From assembly GCA_030641085.1 (NCBI GenBank), contig DAOWIC010000339.1:1-12275 (forward strand): a DNA stretch of 12,275 bases. The letters are read 5' to 3'. The notes under the pieces are model-generated. The model made no database searches. It was not told the origin of the DNA and saw nothing but the letters and a program-made list of their open reading frames with translations. The position numbers and the translations under genes are program-made. Source of the stretch: Calditrichota bacterium. Its GTDB lineage: Bacteria; Zixibacteria; MSB-5A5; GN15; FEB-12. Below are positions 1 to 7,117 of this stretch, piece by piece. Positions within the stretch are counted from its first letter, which is position 1. Each line of letters starts with the position of its first letter.

Positions 1-374
1 AGCGTTTCGGTTTCGATCCAGGCATCATAGAGAATCAGGTTCCGGCGCAGGTTTCTCGAGGACTCCTCGGCCAATTCATGCGAGTAGCGGTCCCCCCGGC
101 TCAGAAGCAACTCGCGCCGGATAACGCTCTTGCGGGTGCGATAGTGCATCTTGTTGGCGAGCTTAAACAGGAACTGATCGTACGGTTCGGTATCTGTCTC
201 GTAAATGTTGCGGTTATCGATTTCGATCGAGTCAATCACTAGCGCCTCAAACGGCGACTCGGCGAGCGCTTGTGCGGCCGTGACCGGCGGCTCAATGCTG
301 AATGAGACAGCATGGGCGGTCTGGAAGGCGGCAAACAGAGTAATCAAAAGGGCGAAACCGACTTTTATGCTCAA
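1..374 (-). CDS. POTRA/BamA-like outer-membrane protein, N-terminal part (partial)
   Basis: The reading frame is open from a TTG at 374 to the window edge, giving 124 complete codons of the N-terminus. TTG is chosen because GAGGAG lies 6 bases upstream (381-386 on the minus strand) and because it begins a clean signal peptide: a basic start, a hydrophobic core, then an AHA cleavage site near residue 22. The mature part has a pattern typical of POTRA repeats of BamA/surface-antigen proteins: VIRRELLLSRGDRYSHELAEE followed by SRNLRRN. Such proteins are secreted to the periplasm and insert a C-terminal beta barrel in the outer membrane; the barrel itself would lie outside the window. The gene is divergent from the pilus operon and no shared job is implied. 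The family call rests on the POTRA pattern alone and the specific role is unknown. Confidence 0.7.
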   Translation of the reverse strand, partial: MSIKVGFALLITLFAAFQTAHAVSFSIEPPVTAAQALAESPFEALVIDSIEIDNRNIYETDTEPYDQFLFKLANKMHYRTRKSVIRRELLLSRGDRYSHELAEESSRNLRRNLILYDAWIETET

Positions 375-456
375 GGATGTCTCCTCTTTTGGAACAAGGT
401 ACAAAAACTGAACAGCTAATCAACCAATAGATTCCCAGGGCGGCCAAAGTTCCGGT

Positions 457-473
457 CCGGCATGGCTTAAGCA
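457..473 (+). promoter_or_regulatory. Candidate sigma-54 (-24/-12) promoter before the pilus operon
   Basis: The sequence CGGCATGGCTTAAGCA has GG at 459-460 and GC at 471-472, separated by exactly 10 bases, with GGCA at the -24 element and GCA at the -12 element. This matches the invariant parts of the sigma-54 consensus, although the TT before GC is replaced by AA. Transcription would begin near 484, about 58 bases before the ATPase start. Sigma-54 control of pilin genes is known in several proteobacteria. A GG-N10-GC match is fairly easy to find by chance, so this remains a candidate. Confidence 0.3.
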
Positions 474-541
474 TCGACTGAAACAAGCCGATAAAGGTGT
501 TGATACAACCACAAGAACCTGATCGCCGGGAAACTGCGGAA

Positions 542-2281
542 ATGACTAAAAAGAAAATCGGAGATATCCTTGTCGAGAAGAAGCTGATCACTACCGACCA
601 GCTTTATGCCTGTCTGGATGAACAGCGCATCAGCGGTAAGCGTCTGGGCGAAATACTGGTGGACAAAGGGTATATCACCGAAGATCAGTTGATCGACACC
701 GTGTCGGAGCGACTGTCGATTCCTAAGATCTCGTTGCCTCAGATGGTTATCGACCCAACCGTGGTTCAACTGGTCGACGTTGAAACCGCCCGTCGGTACA
801 CGCTGATCCCTATTTTTGAAATCGGCAATACCCTCACGCTGGCAATGGCCGACCCGCTCAACATCATTGCAGTCGATGAGATTAAATACCTGACCGGCAA
901 GAATATCAAGCGAGCCATAGCGACTTCGTCCGAGATCAAAGAAGCTATCGATCAGTATTACTCGGTCAGCGACTCGCTCCATCATATCATCAGCTCTTCC
1001 CAGGATGATGTAGCCCAGACCCCGGATCAGGCTGTCGGCTCCGATTTACAGCATTCGGAAAGCCCGATCATTCAGTTGGTCGATTTGATTATAAGCAAGG
1101 CCGTCAAGGAAAAAGCCTCCGATATCCATATCGAACCGGAAGAGACCCGTCTGCGGATTCGGTACCGGGTAGATGGCATCATGCGCGAGGAGGCGGCGCC
1201 TCCCAAAAAGATGCAGAACGAGCTGCTCTCCCGGATTAAGGTGGCGGCCAATCTTGATGTGTCCGAGAAACGGCTGCCTCAGGACGGCCGGTTTTTGATG
1301 AACCTTGATAACCGCAACGTTGACCTGCGTGTGTCCACCCTGCCGACTATCCACGGCGAAAAGATCGTTATCCGAATCCTGGACCGTCGCAACCTGCTTC
1401 TGACTTTCCGCCAACTCGGTTTTTCCGAGCGACTTGAGGAACGCTGGACGAATGTTATTCACAAACCGGAGGGGCTGATCCTCATATCAGGGCCGACATC
1501 GAGCGGTAAAACCTCTACGCTTTATGCAACATTACAGGCGATCAATTCGATTGAGAAGAACATTATCACGGTAGAGGATCCGGTCGAGTACTCTCTGCCA
1601 CTGATTATACAGGTTCAAATAAACGAAAAAGCCGGACTTACATTCCCCTCTACCCTGCGCGCCATGCTGCGTCAGAACCCGGACATCATCATGATCGGTG
1701 AGATTCGCGATGTCGAGACAGCTCGTATGGCGATCAGGTCCTCGTTGACCGGCCATCTGGTGCTATCGACGATTCATACCAACGACGCACCCTCGGCGAT
1801 AAGCAGGCTGGTCGATATGGGGATCGAGAATTATCTGGTGGCGACCGCCTTCAAGGGTGTGCTCGCCCAGCGACTGATTCGGGTCAACTGCCCCGAATGC
1901 CTTGAGGAATACCGGCCGCCCGATTCGATCCTGCACCGGGCGGGGCTGACCGATCTGGCCGACGAGATCAAGTTCAAGCGCGGGACCGGATGTCCCCAGT
2001 GCAAGATGAGTGGCTTCAAGGGACAGACCGGTATTTACGAGTTTGTCGAAATGACGCCGTGTATCTCGGAATTGGTCATCAACAACGCCTCGGTCACCCG
2101 GATCAAGGAAGAAGCACGCAAGAACGGGTATGTTCCCCTGTTTGAGATGGGGCTCGAAAAGCTGGTTCAGGGGCAGATTTGCCTGGATGAGTTACTGAAA
2201 CAGACCTCCAACATTGAGGATTCTGCACCGCACGATACGACCGCGGTCAATCAAGTAGATGCCAACACAATTCAAATATAA
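542..2281 (+). CDS. pilB: Type IV pilus / type II secretion assembly ATPase (PilB/GspE/MshE-like)
   Basis: This is a 579-residue cytoplasmic hexameric ATPase that powers pilus or pseudopilus extension. Residues 5-57 form a tandem MshEN-type domain (two 24-residue motifs with a 5-residue spacer), a fold that binds cyclic di-GMP in MshE. The catalytic core shows Walker A GPTSSGKT (317-324), an Asp box IITVEDPVEY, Walker B PDIIMIGEIRD (from 380), a His box STIHTND, and a zinc-type tetracysteine CPEC (450, 453) and CPQC (484, 487). These features mark a PilB/GspE extension ATPase and not PilT, which lacks the cysteines. The ATG at 542 was chosen because it starts the conserved domain directly. 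An upstream in-frame GTG at 497 would add 15 residues of no recognisable character, and neither start has a strong Shine-Dalgarno. It is the first gene of the operon and overlaps the next by 23 bases. Whether it serves a pilus or a secretion system cannot be decided from this gene. Confidence 0.95.
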   Translation: MTKKKIGDILVEKKLITTDQLYACLDEQRISGKRLGEILVDKGYITEDQLIDTVSERLSIPKISLPQMVIDPTVVQLVDVETARRYTLIPIFEIGNTLTLAMADPLNIIAVDEIKYLTGKNIKRAIATSSEIKEAIDQYYSVSDSLHHIISSSQDDVAQTPDQAVGSDLQHSESPIIQLVDLIISKAVKEKASDIHIEPEETRLRIRYRVDGIMREEAAPPKKMQNELLSRIKVAANLDVSEKRLPQDGRFLMNLDNRNVDLRVSTLPTIHGEKIVIRILDRRNLLLTFRQLGFSERLEERWTNVIHKPEGLILISGPTSSGKTSTLYATLQAINSIEKNIITVEDPVEYSLPLIIQVQINEKAGLTFPSTLRAMLRQNPDIIMIGEIRDVETARMAIRSSLTGHLVLSTIHTNDAPSAISRLVDMGIENYLVATAFKGVLAQRLIRVNCPECLEEYRPPDSILHRAGLTDLADEIKFKRGTGCPQCKMSGFKGQTGIYEFVEMTPCISELVINNASVTRIKEEARKNGYVPLFEMGLEKLVQGQICLDELLKQTSNIEDSAPHDTTAVNQVDANTIQI

Positions 2282-3476
2282 GGCTATTGGCGGTGATGGT
2301 ACGACCCACACCGGAGTCATAGCAGCCGAGAACAACGAAAAGGTAGTCGAGTACCTGGCCAGCCGCGACCTGATGCCGGTGTCGATCTCTCACGCTCGGG
2401 CCAGGCAGGCTTTCTCCGCTCTGGGCTTTTTCAAGGGTTCGGATTACGAAGACCTGATCATGTTTACCAACAATCTGGCCACCATGTACCGGGCCGGTAT
2501 ACCGTTGTTGCGGATCCTTTCGCTAATAAAAATCGGCCCGGAAAACAGCCGTTTCAACCACGCCATTCAGCAAATCCGTTACAGCGTGCAGTCGGGCCAG
2601 TCGCTCTCGCAGGCGATGGGCGAATTCGATCACATCTTTTCCAAAGTATATATCAACGGCGTAGCGGCGGGCGAAGAATCGGGCCGGCTGGACAACATCC
2701 TCGAGGAACTGGCCGTCATGCTCGAGAAGGAACTCGAGCTGTCCCGCCTGCTTAAATCGGGGATCCGCTACCCTATCATCGTGATCAGCGTTATCGCCCT
2801 GGCGTTTGTGGTCATTATGGGCTATGTCGTGCCCAAGTTTGTGGCTTTTTACGACTCATTCGGGGCCGACCTTCCCCTGCCGACTAAGATACTGATCGGG
2901 ACCAGTAACTTCTTCACCGAGTACTGGGCCGTCCTGCTTGGTGCGGTGGCGGTGATTGTAATCGGCTTCAAGAAGCTGGTGGCGAACGAAGCGGGCAAGC
3001 TGTGGGTCGACGAACAACTTCTCAAATTGCCTGTTTTCGGCCAGCTCATTATTAAGGGTAATATCGCCCGCTTTTCCATGATGTTCCACATCCTGTTCGT
3101 CTCCGGGCTGCCGATTATCAAGGCCCTGCGGATTTTGAACGATTCGGTGAAAAACTCAAGAATCGGTCTGGAGATAAAAAAGCTCGAGGAGCTGTTTCAT
3201 CGTGGGTCCGAAGCAAATCTGCTGACCGCAGAATTCGCCTATTTCCCGCAAATGGCCAAGCAGATGATGGCGATAGGTCTTGAATCCGGCTCCCTGGACA
3301 ATATGCTCTCGGAGATAGGTTCCCACTACTCCAAGGAGGTCCAATATACCTCGCGGCACCTGACGGCTATCTTGGAGCCGCTGTTGACGCTGGTGGTTTC
3401 CGTCTTTGTGCTGATTCTGGCCCTGGCGATTTTCCTGCCGATGTGGAACCTGATTAAAGTATTTAACAGCGGATAA
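2259..3476 (+). CDS. pilC: Inner-membrane platform protein (PilC/GspF family)
   Basis: This 405-residue polytopic inner-membrane protein couples the assembly ATPase to pilin extraction. It has two tandem T2SSF domains (about 66-189 and 269-390). Each begins with the family's helical segment: FTNNLATMYRAGIPLLRIL in the first and FSMMFHILFVSGLPIIKAL in the second. Each ends with a hydrophobic stretch. Membrane segments lie near 170-193, 219-238 and 370-396. The family phrase GVAAGEESGRLDNIL (134-148) is repeated as AIGLESGSLDNML (338-350). The length is normal for the family. The ATG at 2259 lies inside the end of the ATPase gene (23-base overlap) with no visible Shine-Dalgarno, so translation is probably coupled to that of the ATPase. 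The order ATPase then platform protein is the usual one in pilus and secretion operons. Confidence 0.95.
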   Translation: MPTQFKYKAIGGDGTTHTGVIAAENNEKVVEYLASRDLMPVSISHARARQAFSALGFFKGSDYEDLIMFTNNLATMYRAGIPLLRILSLIKIGPENSRFNHAIQQIRYSVQSGQSLSQAMGEFDHIFSKVYINGVAAGEESGRLDNILEELAVMLEKELELSRLLKSGIRYPIIVISVIALAFVVIMGYVVPKFVAFYDSFGADLPLPTKILIGTSNFFTEYWAVLLGAVAVIVIGFKKLVANEAGKLWVDEQLLKLPVFGQLIIKGNIARFSMMFHILFVSGLPIIKALRILNDSVKNSRIGLEIKKLEELFHRGSEANLLTAEFAYFPQMAKQMMAIGLESGSLDNMLSEIGSHYSKEVQYTSRHLTAILEPLLTLVVSVFVLILALAIFLPMWNLIKVFNSG

Positions 3477-3548
3477 AGTTCAGGAATGGCCGGGCTTTTC
3501 CGATACAAAAAATAGCAGGTAGACACTTCAAAAAACGATCCTATATGC

Positions 3549-3556
3549 AGGAGGAG
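3549..3556 (+). promoter_or_regulatory. Strong ribosome binding site of the first prepilin
   Basis: AGGAGGAG sits just before the ATG at 3559; the AGGAGG core leaves 4 bases to the start codon. It is the best Shine-Dalgarno in the operon: the genes on either side have weak ones or none. This fits a highly expressed major subunit and fixes the start codon. Confidence 0.8.
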
Positions 3557-3558
3557 AA

Positions 3559-3990
3559 ATGAAACTCAGAACCAATCAGAGTGGTTTCACACTGATCGAA
3601 CTGGTCATGATCATTGTCATCCTCGGAATTCTAGCCGCGGTTGCGATCCCGAAGTATCAGAACTTGTCCAGTGAAGCCAAAGAAGCCGCGGCTCGCAGCG
3701 CTCTCGGCGCCATGCGTTCAGGCATCACCATCTTTTATGCTAACCAGGCAGTAACAACCGGTACGGCCACCTGGCCCGGATTGTCGGCCCTTCAGACGCC
3801 CGGCACCGTGATGGCGCAGGAAATTCCGCCGAACCCGTACTTGACCGCCGATGCTACTCATTTCCCGGATTCCATCGCGTCCGGTTCCAGCAAAGGTACG
3901 TTGGTCGGAACCTCGCACGGCTGGGCATATGACTCAACCTCGGGAGAGCTCTGGTTGAATACAAGCATTGCCAGTGAAAACGACTGGTAA
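3559..3990 (+). CDS. Type IV prepilin, probable major subunit
   Basis: This is a 143-residue type IV prepilin. After a 9-residue basic leader ending in Gly9, the prepilin peptidase site is G|FTLIELVM with Glu at +5 of the mature protein. A hydrophobic helix follows to about residue 30 (AVAIP), then the amphipathic helix KYQNLSSEAKEAAARSAL. The C-terminal globular part has IPPNPY (89-94) and GWAYDSTSGELWLN (121-134), a motif seen in pseudopilins and MSHA-type pilins; there is no cysteine pair. The gene follows the platform gene after an 82-base gap with no clear terminator, and its ribosome binding site is the strongest in the operon, which is why it is proposed as the main structural subunit. 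The mature length, about 134 residues, suits either a pilin or a pseudopilin. The class is certain; the exact role is inferred. Confidence 0.93.
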   Translation: MKLRTNQSGFTLIELVMIIVILGILAAVAIPKYQNLSSEAKEAAARSALGAMRSGITIFYANQAVTTGTATWPGLSALQTPGTVMAQEIPPNPYLTADATHFPDSIASGSSKGTLVGTSHGWAYDSTSGELWLNTSIASENDW

Positions 3991-4480
3991 TTGTCTGAAC
4001 ACAGTGACTAACGCGCGCGACAAGATTGATGGGTCCATCAACAAGCTCGGTCGGAATGGCTTCACTCTGATCGAGCTTGTTATGATTATCGTAACGCTTG
4101 GGATTCTTGCGGCGGTAGCAATCCCGAAGTTCAGCGACATGAGTGACAGCGCCAAGGTGGCTGCCACCCGGGAAGAATTGCTCAAACTGCGAGAAGCGAT
4201 TTCGGGTAATCCCGATATTGTCGCTGGCGGCGAGTATGTCGATCGCGGGTTTGAAGGTGATGTCGGCTTTGTACCCTCCCGGATGTATGACCTGGTAGCC
4301 AAGCCGGACACAGTGTCGAGCTACAACCGCCTGACCCGACTCGGCTGGAACGGACCATATATCGACAGCACCGGTGATGATTATCTGATGGATGCATGGA
4401 GAAACAACTATGTCTACCAGCCGTCACTGCGCCGTATTGTTTCGACCTCGACGCCTGACAGCATCATAGTCCGCTTTTAA
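3968..4480 (+). CDS. Second prepilin, GspG-like pseudopilin
   Basis: This is a second type IV prepilin whose N-terminal helix is almost identical to that of the gene before it (FTLIELVMII, then LGILAAVAIPK). The peptidase site is G31|F32 with Glu36 at +5. The C-terminal part differs and carries the GspG-type signature GWNGPY (126-131) followed by DAWRNNY (142-148), matching the GPY and DPWGNPY motifs of major pseudopilins. The start is uncertain: TTG at 3968 (used here, 23-base overlap), GTG at 3974 and GTG at 4004 (19-residue leader) are all in frame and none has a good Shine-Dalgarno. Translation is therefore probably coupled to the first prepilin and weaker. The pair looks like an old duplication whose globular domains diverged. 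It could be a minor or initiating subunit, or the major pseudopilin of a secretion-like machine. Confidence 0.9.
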   Translation: MPVKTTGNCLNTVTNARDKIDGSINKLGRNGFTLIELVMIIVTLGILAAVAIPKFSDMSDSAKVAATREELLKLREAISGNPDIVAGGEYVDRGFEGDVGFVPSRMYDLVAKPDTVSSYNRLTRLGWNGPYIDSTGDDYLMDAWRNNYVYQPSLRRIVSTSTPDSIIVRF

Positions 4481-4493
4481 GTCTGGAGCGAAT

Positions 4494-6110
4494 ATGGATC
4501 GGTGGAAATCATTGTTTGGGAAAAAGCAGCCGAATCAGGAGGCCCCCGCCCAAGCGCAGGGAGCGCCGTCGGCCATCCTGAAACAAATCGAGCCCGGACG
4601 GGATCGTTTTCTGGGTACGGTCCTGGCCTTTTCCATCAATGATTACTCGATTCAGATGGCCGCCGCCAAGCAGCTCGGCGGCACGCCACGCATTTATGAT
4701 ATCAGAAAAGAATATTTTCCGCGAAAAGACTTCAACGCCGAGCATAAAACCGAGTTTCTGGCCGGCAAGATAGCCGATTTCATCGGTGAGCATGGCGGTC
4801 TGTGGACCGACATCAGGCTCACCGTCTCGGGCAAAGAGACCGCCTTCAGGAGCTTCCTGATGCCGGCCTTGAAAAAGGCCGAACTCGACAGCGCAATCCG
4901 GTTCGAGGTTCAAAAACAGGTACCCTTCCCAGCCGCGGACTGCATTTACGACTATCGCCCGATACACAAGATTATCAAGCAGGACTCATCGCGATACAAA
5001 ATCGCCTTGCAAGCCACCACCAAACGTTTCATAAAGGAACAACTCGAACCGTTCCGCGTGAACAACCTGGAGGTCAGCCATATATATCATACCCTCGGGG
5101 TGATTGGACAACTGCTAAAGGATCTGTCCGACTTCGACAGCGAAGCCAACTACACGCTGCTGAATATCGGCCACAACTCCACCGAGATATCGTTTTATCG
5201 CGGCGCCGCGCTCGAGTTTTTCCATGTCAGCACAGCCAACTCGGCCATGCTTGGGTCCGGTTCGCAGCAGACCCGGTATGAGTACTTTGCCGAACTTATT
5301 GCCAACGAAATTCAGACCTCACTCGATTATTACGTCGGTCAGTACTCGCTGGGATCAAACAACCAGATTTTCGTCTATGGTGATCTGGCCTACAGCGCCG
5401 AACTGCTGGACCTGATCAACGGGCGTGGTGCTGCCGGAATGAGGCTGGTTCCGTTCCCGGTAGGTAAACTGAAGCTGATAACCGAGGAGGAATTGGCCTA
5501 CTCCGAATCTTTTCCTGCCTGTCTGCCGGTTCTGGCCGCCTCGGTCTGTGACCGGTCCGTGTCCGACCTCAGGCCGATTGAAGACAAAGAGCGGCTGGCG
5601 GCCGTCCGGTTCCACCGTTACGCCAGAGCCGCTCTGGCGGCACTGCTGATAGTTACGGCCGTATCGTGGGGTGTGTATAATCAGCGGGCCGACATTGCCG
5701 AAGAAAAGGCGCTGTCGGTCGAGCGTGAGATTGATGAATTCAAAAACTCCGAGGCTTTTCACGCCTATAACCTCCTCAAGCGACAGATCGCCATCGACCG
5801 CTCCTATATCGAAAAGATCAAGGAATCTCCCAGCTACCTGAATCTGAACCTGAAGGAGTTGTCCAATATCACGCCCGAGACCATTCGCCTCTCTAATTTC
5901 GAATTTCGGCATGGTGACGATAACAGTCTGCTGATACAGGGGGTGGTATCATCAAGTGATATCCCACCGGAAGTGATTCTGGCCGAGTATATCGAGGGGC
6001 TGTCGGCCTCGCCGTTCTACGAAAATGTGGTCATAGCCCGGCACGTAAAAAAGATCGTTGGCCGTCGTTTTGAGATACAGTTCGATTTGAACCTGAAGGG
6101 GATAATTTGA
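4494..6110 (+). CDS. PilM-PilN fusion (GspL-like architecture)
   Basis: This 538-residue protein combines two components of the inner-membrane alignment complex. Residues about 40-350 are a PilM-type actin-like domain: QKQVPFPAADCIYDYRP (140-156), the phosphate-binding-like LLNIGHNSTEISF (222-234) and the VYGDL segment (294-298). A linker containing SDLRPIEDKERLA (357-369) follows; it recalls the PilN N-terminal peptide INLLP that docks on PilM. Next come one membrane helix (378-396), a coiled-coil-like stretch (about 398-445) and a PilN-like ferredoxin-fold periplasmic domain to the end. In most pilus operons PilM and PilN are separate; GspL of type II secretion has the same joined layout. 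GGAG lies 5 bases before the ATG. The gene starts 13 bases after the second prepilin and its stop overlaps the TTG start of pilO. The frame has no interruption, so a sequencing-error fusion is unlikely. Confidence 0.9.
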   Translation: MDRWKSLFGKKQPNQEAPAQAQGAPSAILKQIEPGRDRFLGTVLAFSINDYSIQMAAAKQLGGTPRIYDIRKEYFPRKDFNAEHKTEFLAGKIADFIGEHGGLWTDIRLTVSGKETAFRSFLMPALKKAELDSAIRFEVQKQVPFPAADCIYDYRPIHKIIKQDSSRYKIALQATTKRFIKEQLEPFRVNNLEVSHIYHTLGVIGQLLKDLSDFDSEANYTLLNIGHNSTEISFYRGAALEFFHVSTANSAMLGSGSQQTRYEYFAELIANEIQTSLDYYVGQYSLGSNNQIFVYGDLAYSAELLDLINGRGAAGMRLVPFPVGKLKLITEEELAYSESFPACLPVLAASVCDRSVSDLRPIEDKERLAAVRFHRYARAALAALLIVTAVSWGVYNQRADIAEEKALSVEREIDEFKNSEAFHAYNLLKRQIAIDRSYIEKIKESPSYLNLNLKELSNITPETIRLSNFEFRHGDDNSLLIQGVVSSSDIPPEVILAEYIEGLSASPFYENVVIARHVKKIVGRRFEIQFDLNLKGII

Positions 6111-6664
6111 AACGCTTAGCCTTCATATACGCAAGCATCGGTCTGGGTATCGTGGCTCTGTGGTTTTTTGCGATATACGCGCCTTACCGGCAGCAAATCG
6201 ACGGATACGAAAGCCGTCAGGTTACCGCCGATCTTCAGTTGACCGATTTCAGCCAGACTCTGGCTGCTCTTCCCAAATCAGTCGAATTACGCAAAAGCCT
6301 CGAAGTGCTGAAAACCGATCTAAACTCGAAGCTGTACTCCAAAGAGGATATTCTCAAGCTGTTTGACCGCGTACGAGAAGAGGTCTCCGCGAAGGGACTG
6401 CGTCTCATAGAAATAGCACCCCCTATTGAAGAATTACTTTACCTGAACAGCGTTGTCCCGGAATCGGGCGAACCGCAGTTCTTGAATATCCAGTTGACCC
6501 TGATGGGCGACTATGTCGACTTCGGACGCTTTGTCGGTGGCCTGGAAAGCTCCAATTACTTCCGAGGCATAAATGATTGCCATGTCGCCACCACCCAGAA
6601 CGGCAGCGGCTTAAACCGGTACCAGATTGGATTCAAGGCAGTCCTGGGGAGATTCGAGGGATAG
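6107..6664 (+). CDS. pilO: Alignment complex protein PilO
   Basis: This 185-residue bitopic inner-membrane protein has a short cytoplasmic start, one membrane helix (about 5-24), a coiled-coil region (about 25-75) and a periplasmic ferredoxin-like domain ending in PQFLNIQLTLMGDYVDFGRF, typical of PilO. PilO pairs with the PilN part of the preceding protein. The TTG start at 6107 overlaps the previous stop as TTGA, and AAGGGG lies 5 bases upstream, so the start is well supported. The length fits the family (about 180-210). GspM is the type II secretion counterpart; the sequence looks more like PilO. Confidence 0.88.
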   Translation: MKRLAFIYASIGLGIVALWFFAIYAPYRQQIDGYESRQVTADLQLTDFSQTLAALPKSVELRKSLEVLKTDLNSKLYSKEDILKLFDRVREEVSAKGLRLIEIAPPIEELLYLNSVVPESGEPQFLNIQLTLMGDYVDFGRFVGGLESSNYFRGINDCHVATTQNGSGLNRYQIGFKAVLGRFEG

Positions 6665-6666
6665 CC

Positions 6667-7116
6667 ATGAGCGAAGGAATCAGAAAAAAGATATTGGTGG
6701 TGCTCATGGTGGGAGTGATGGTCTGGGCGTACTTTAACATGACACCCTCCACCTCGCCCCCGGCGTCGGTGGACAGGCCCCAGACGATTCAGCCGATTAC
6801 TTCCGCGGGTACTGGCGCAACCGCCGGCGAGCGGCTCAATGTCGATCAGAAGAGTAAAGCGCCGTGGGGACGGGATCCGTTCCGACCGGTAACAGTCGCC
6901 AGCGTGCCCAAATCCTCCCGCAGGCAAGTTGTACACAACGCCTGGCAGCTCTCCGGTATCCTTTACAACAGCCAGTCCGCGGTGGCCATTATAAACAACA
7001 GACCGGTCAAAACCGGCGACACGATAAACGATGCCCGGGTGGTACAGATTGACAAGAAAGAGGTTGTCCTGGAGCATAAAGGAAAGAGGATTCGGCTAAC
7101 TATCGCCAAGGGATAA
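6667..7116 (+). CDS. PilP/GspC-like periplasmic linker protein
   Basis: This is a 149-residue protein with one N-terminal membrane helix (about 8-24), a Pro/Ser/Thr-rich linker (25-65), the hallmark WGRDPFRP (67-74) and a C-terminal beta-rich homology domain (about 92-147, WQLSGILY to IRLTIAKG). That domain in PilP and GspC contacts the N0 domain of the secretin, linking inner- and outer-membrane parts. Canonical PilP is a lipoprotein, but no lipobox cysteine is present here, so the membrane topology is GspC-like. GAGGG lies 6 bases before the ATG at 6667, which is preferred over longer in-frame starts inside pilO. It lies 2 bases after pilO and 1 base before the secretin gene, as expected for an alignment-complex operon. 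Confidence 0.85.
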   Translation: MSEGIRKKILVVLMVGVMVWAYFNMTPSTSPPASVDRPQTIQPITSAGTGATAGERLNVDQKSKAPWGRDPFRPVTVASVPKSSRRQVVHNAWQLSGILYNSQSAVAIINNRPVKTGDTINDARVVQIDKKEVVLEHKGKRIRLTIAKG

Positions 7117-7117
7117 T

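Noticed and set aside
497..541. GTG at 497 as the ATPase start
   Set aside because: It adds 15 residues without family similarity; the conserved MshEN-like domain begins right at the ATG at 542. Neither has a strong ribosome site, so this is a preference and not proof.
3520..3547. TAGACA-16-TATATG as a promoter of the first prepilin
   Set aside because: The start site would fall inside the ribosome binding site at 3549-3556, leaving no usable leader.
5355..5912. Long minus-strand open frame inside the PilM-PilN gene, and similar ones at 467-985, 1046-1462, 4509-4967 and 6556-7077
   Set aside because: Each lies opposite a well-supported gene, shows no family motif and has no ribosome site of its own; they are mirror frames caused by codon bias.
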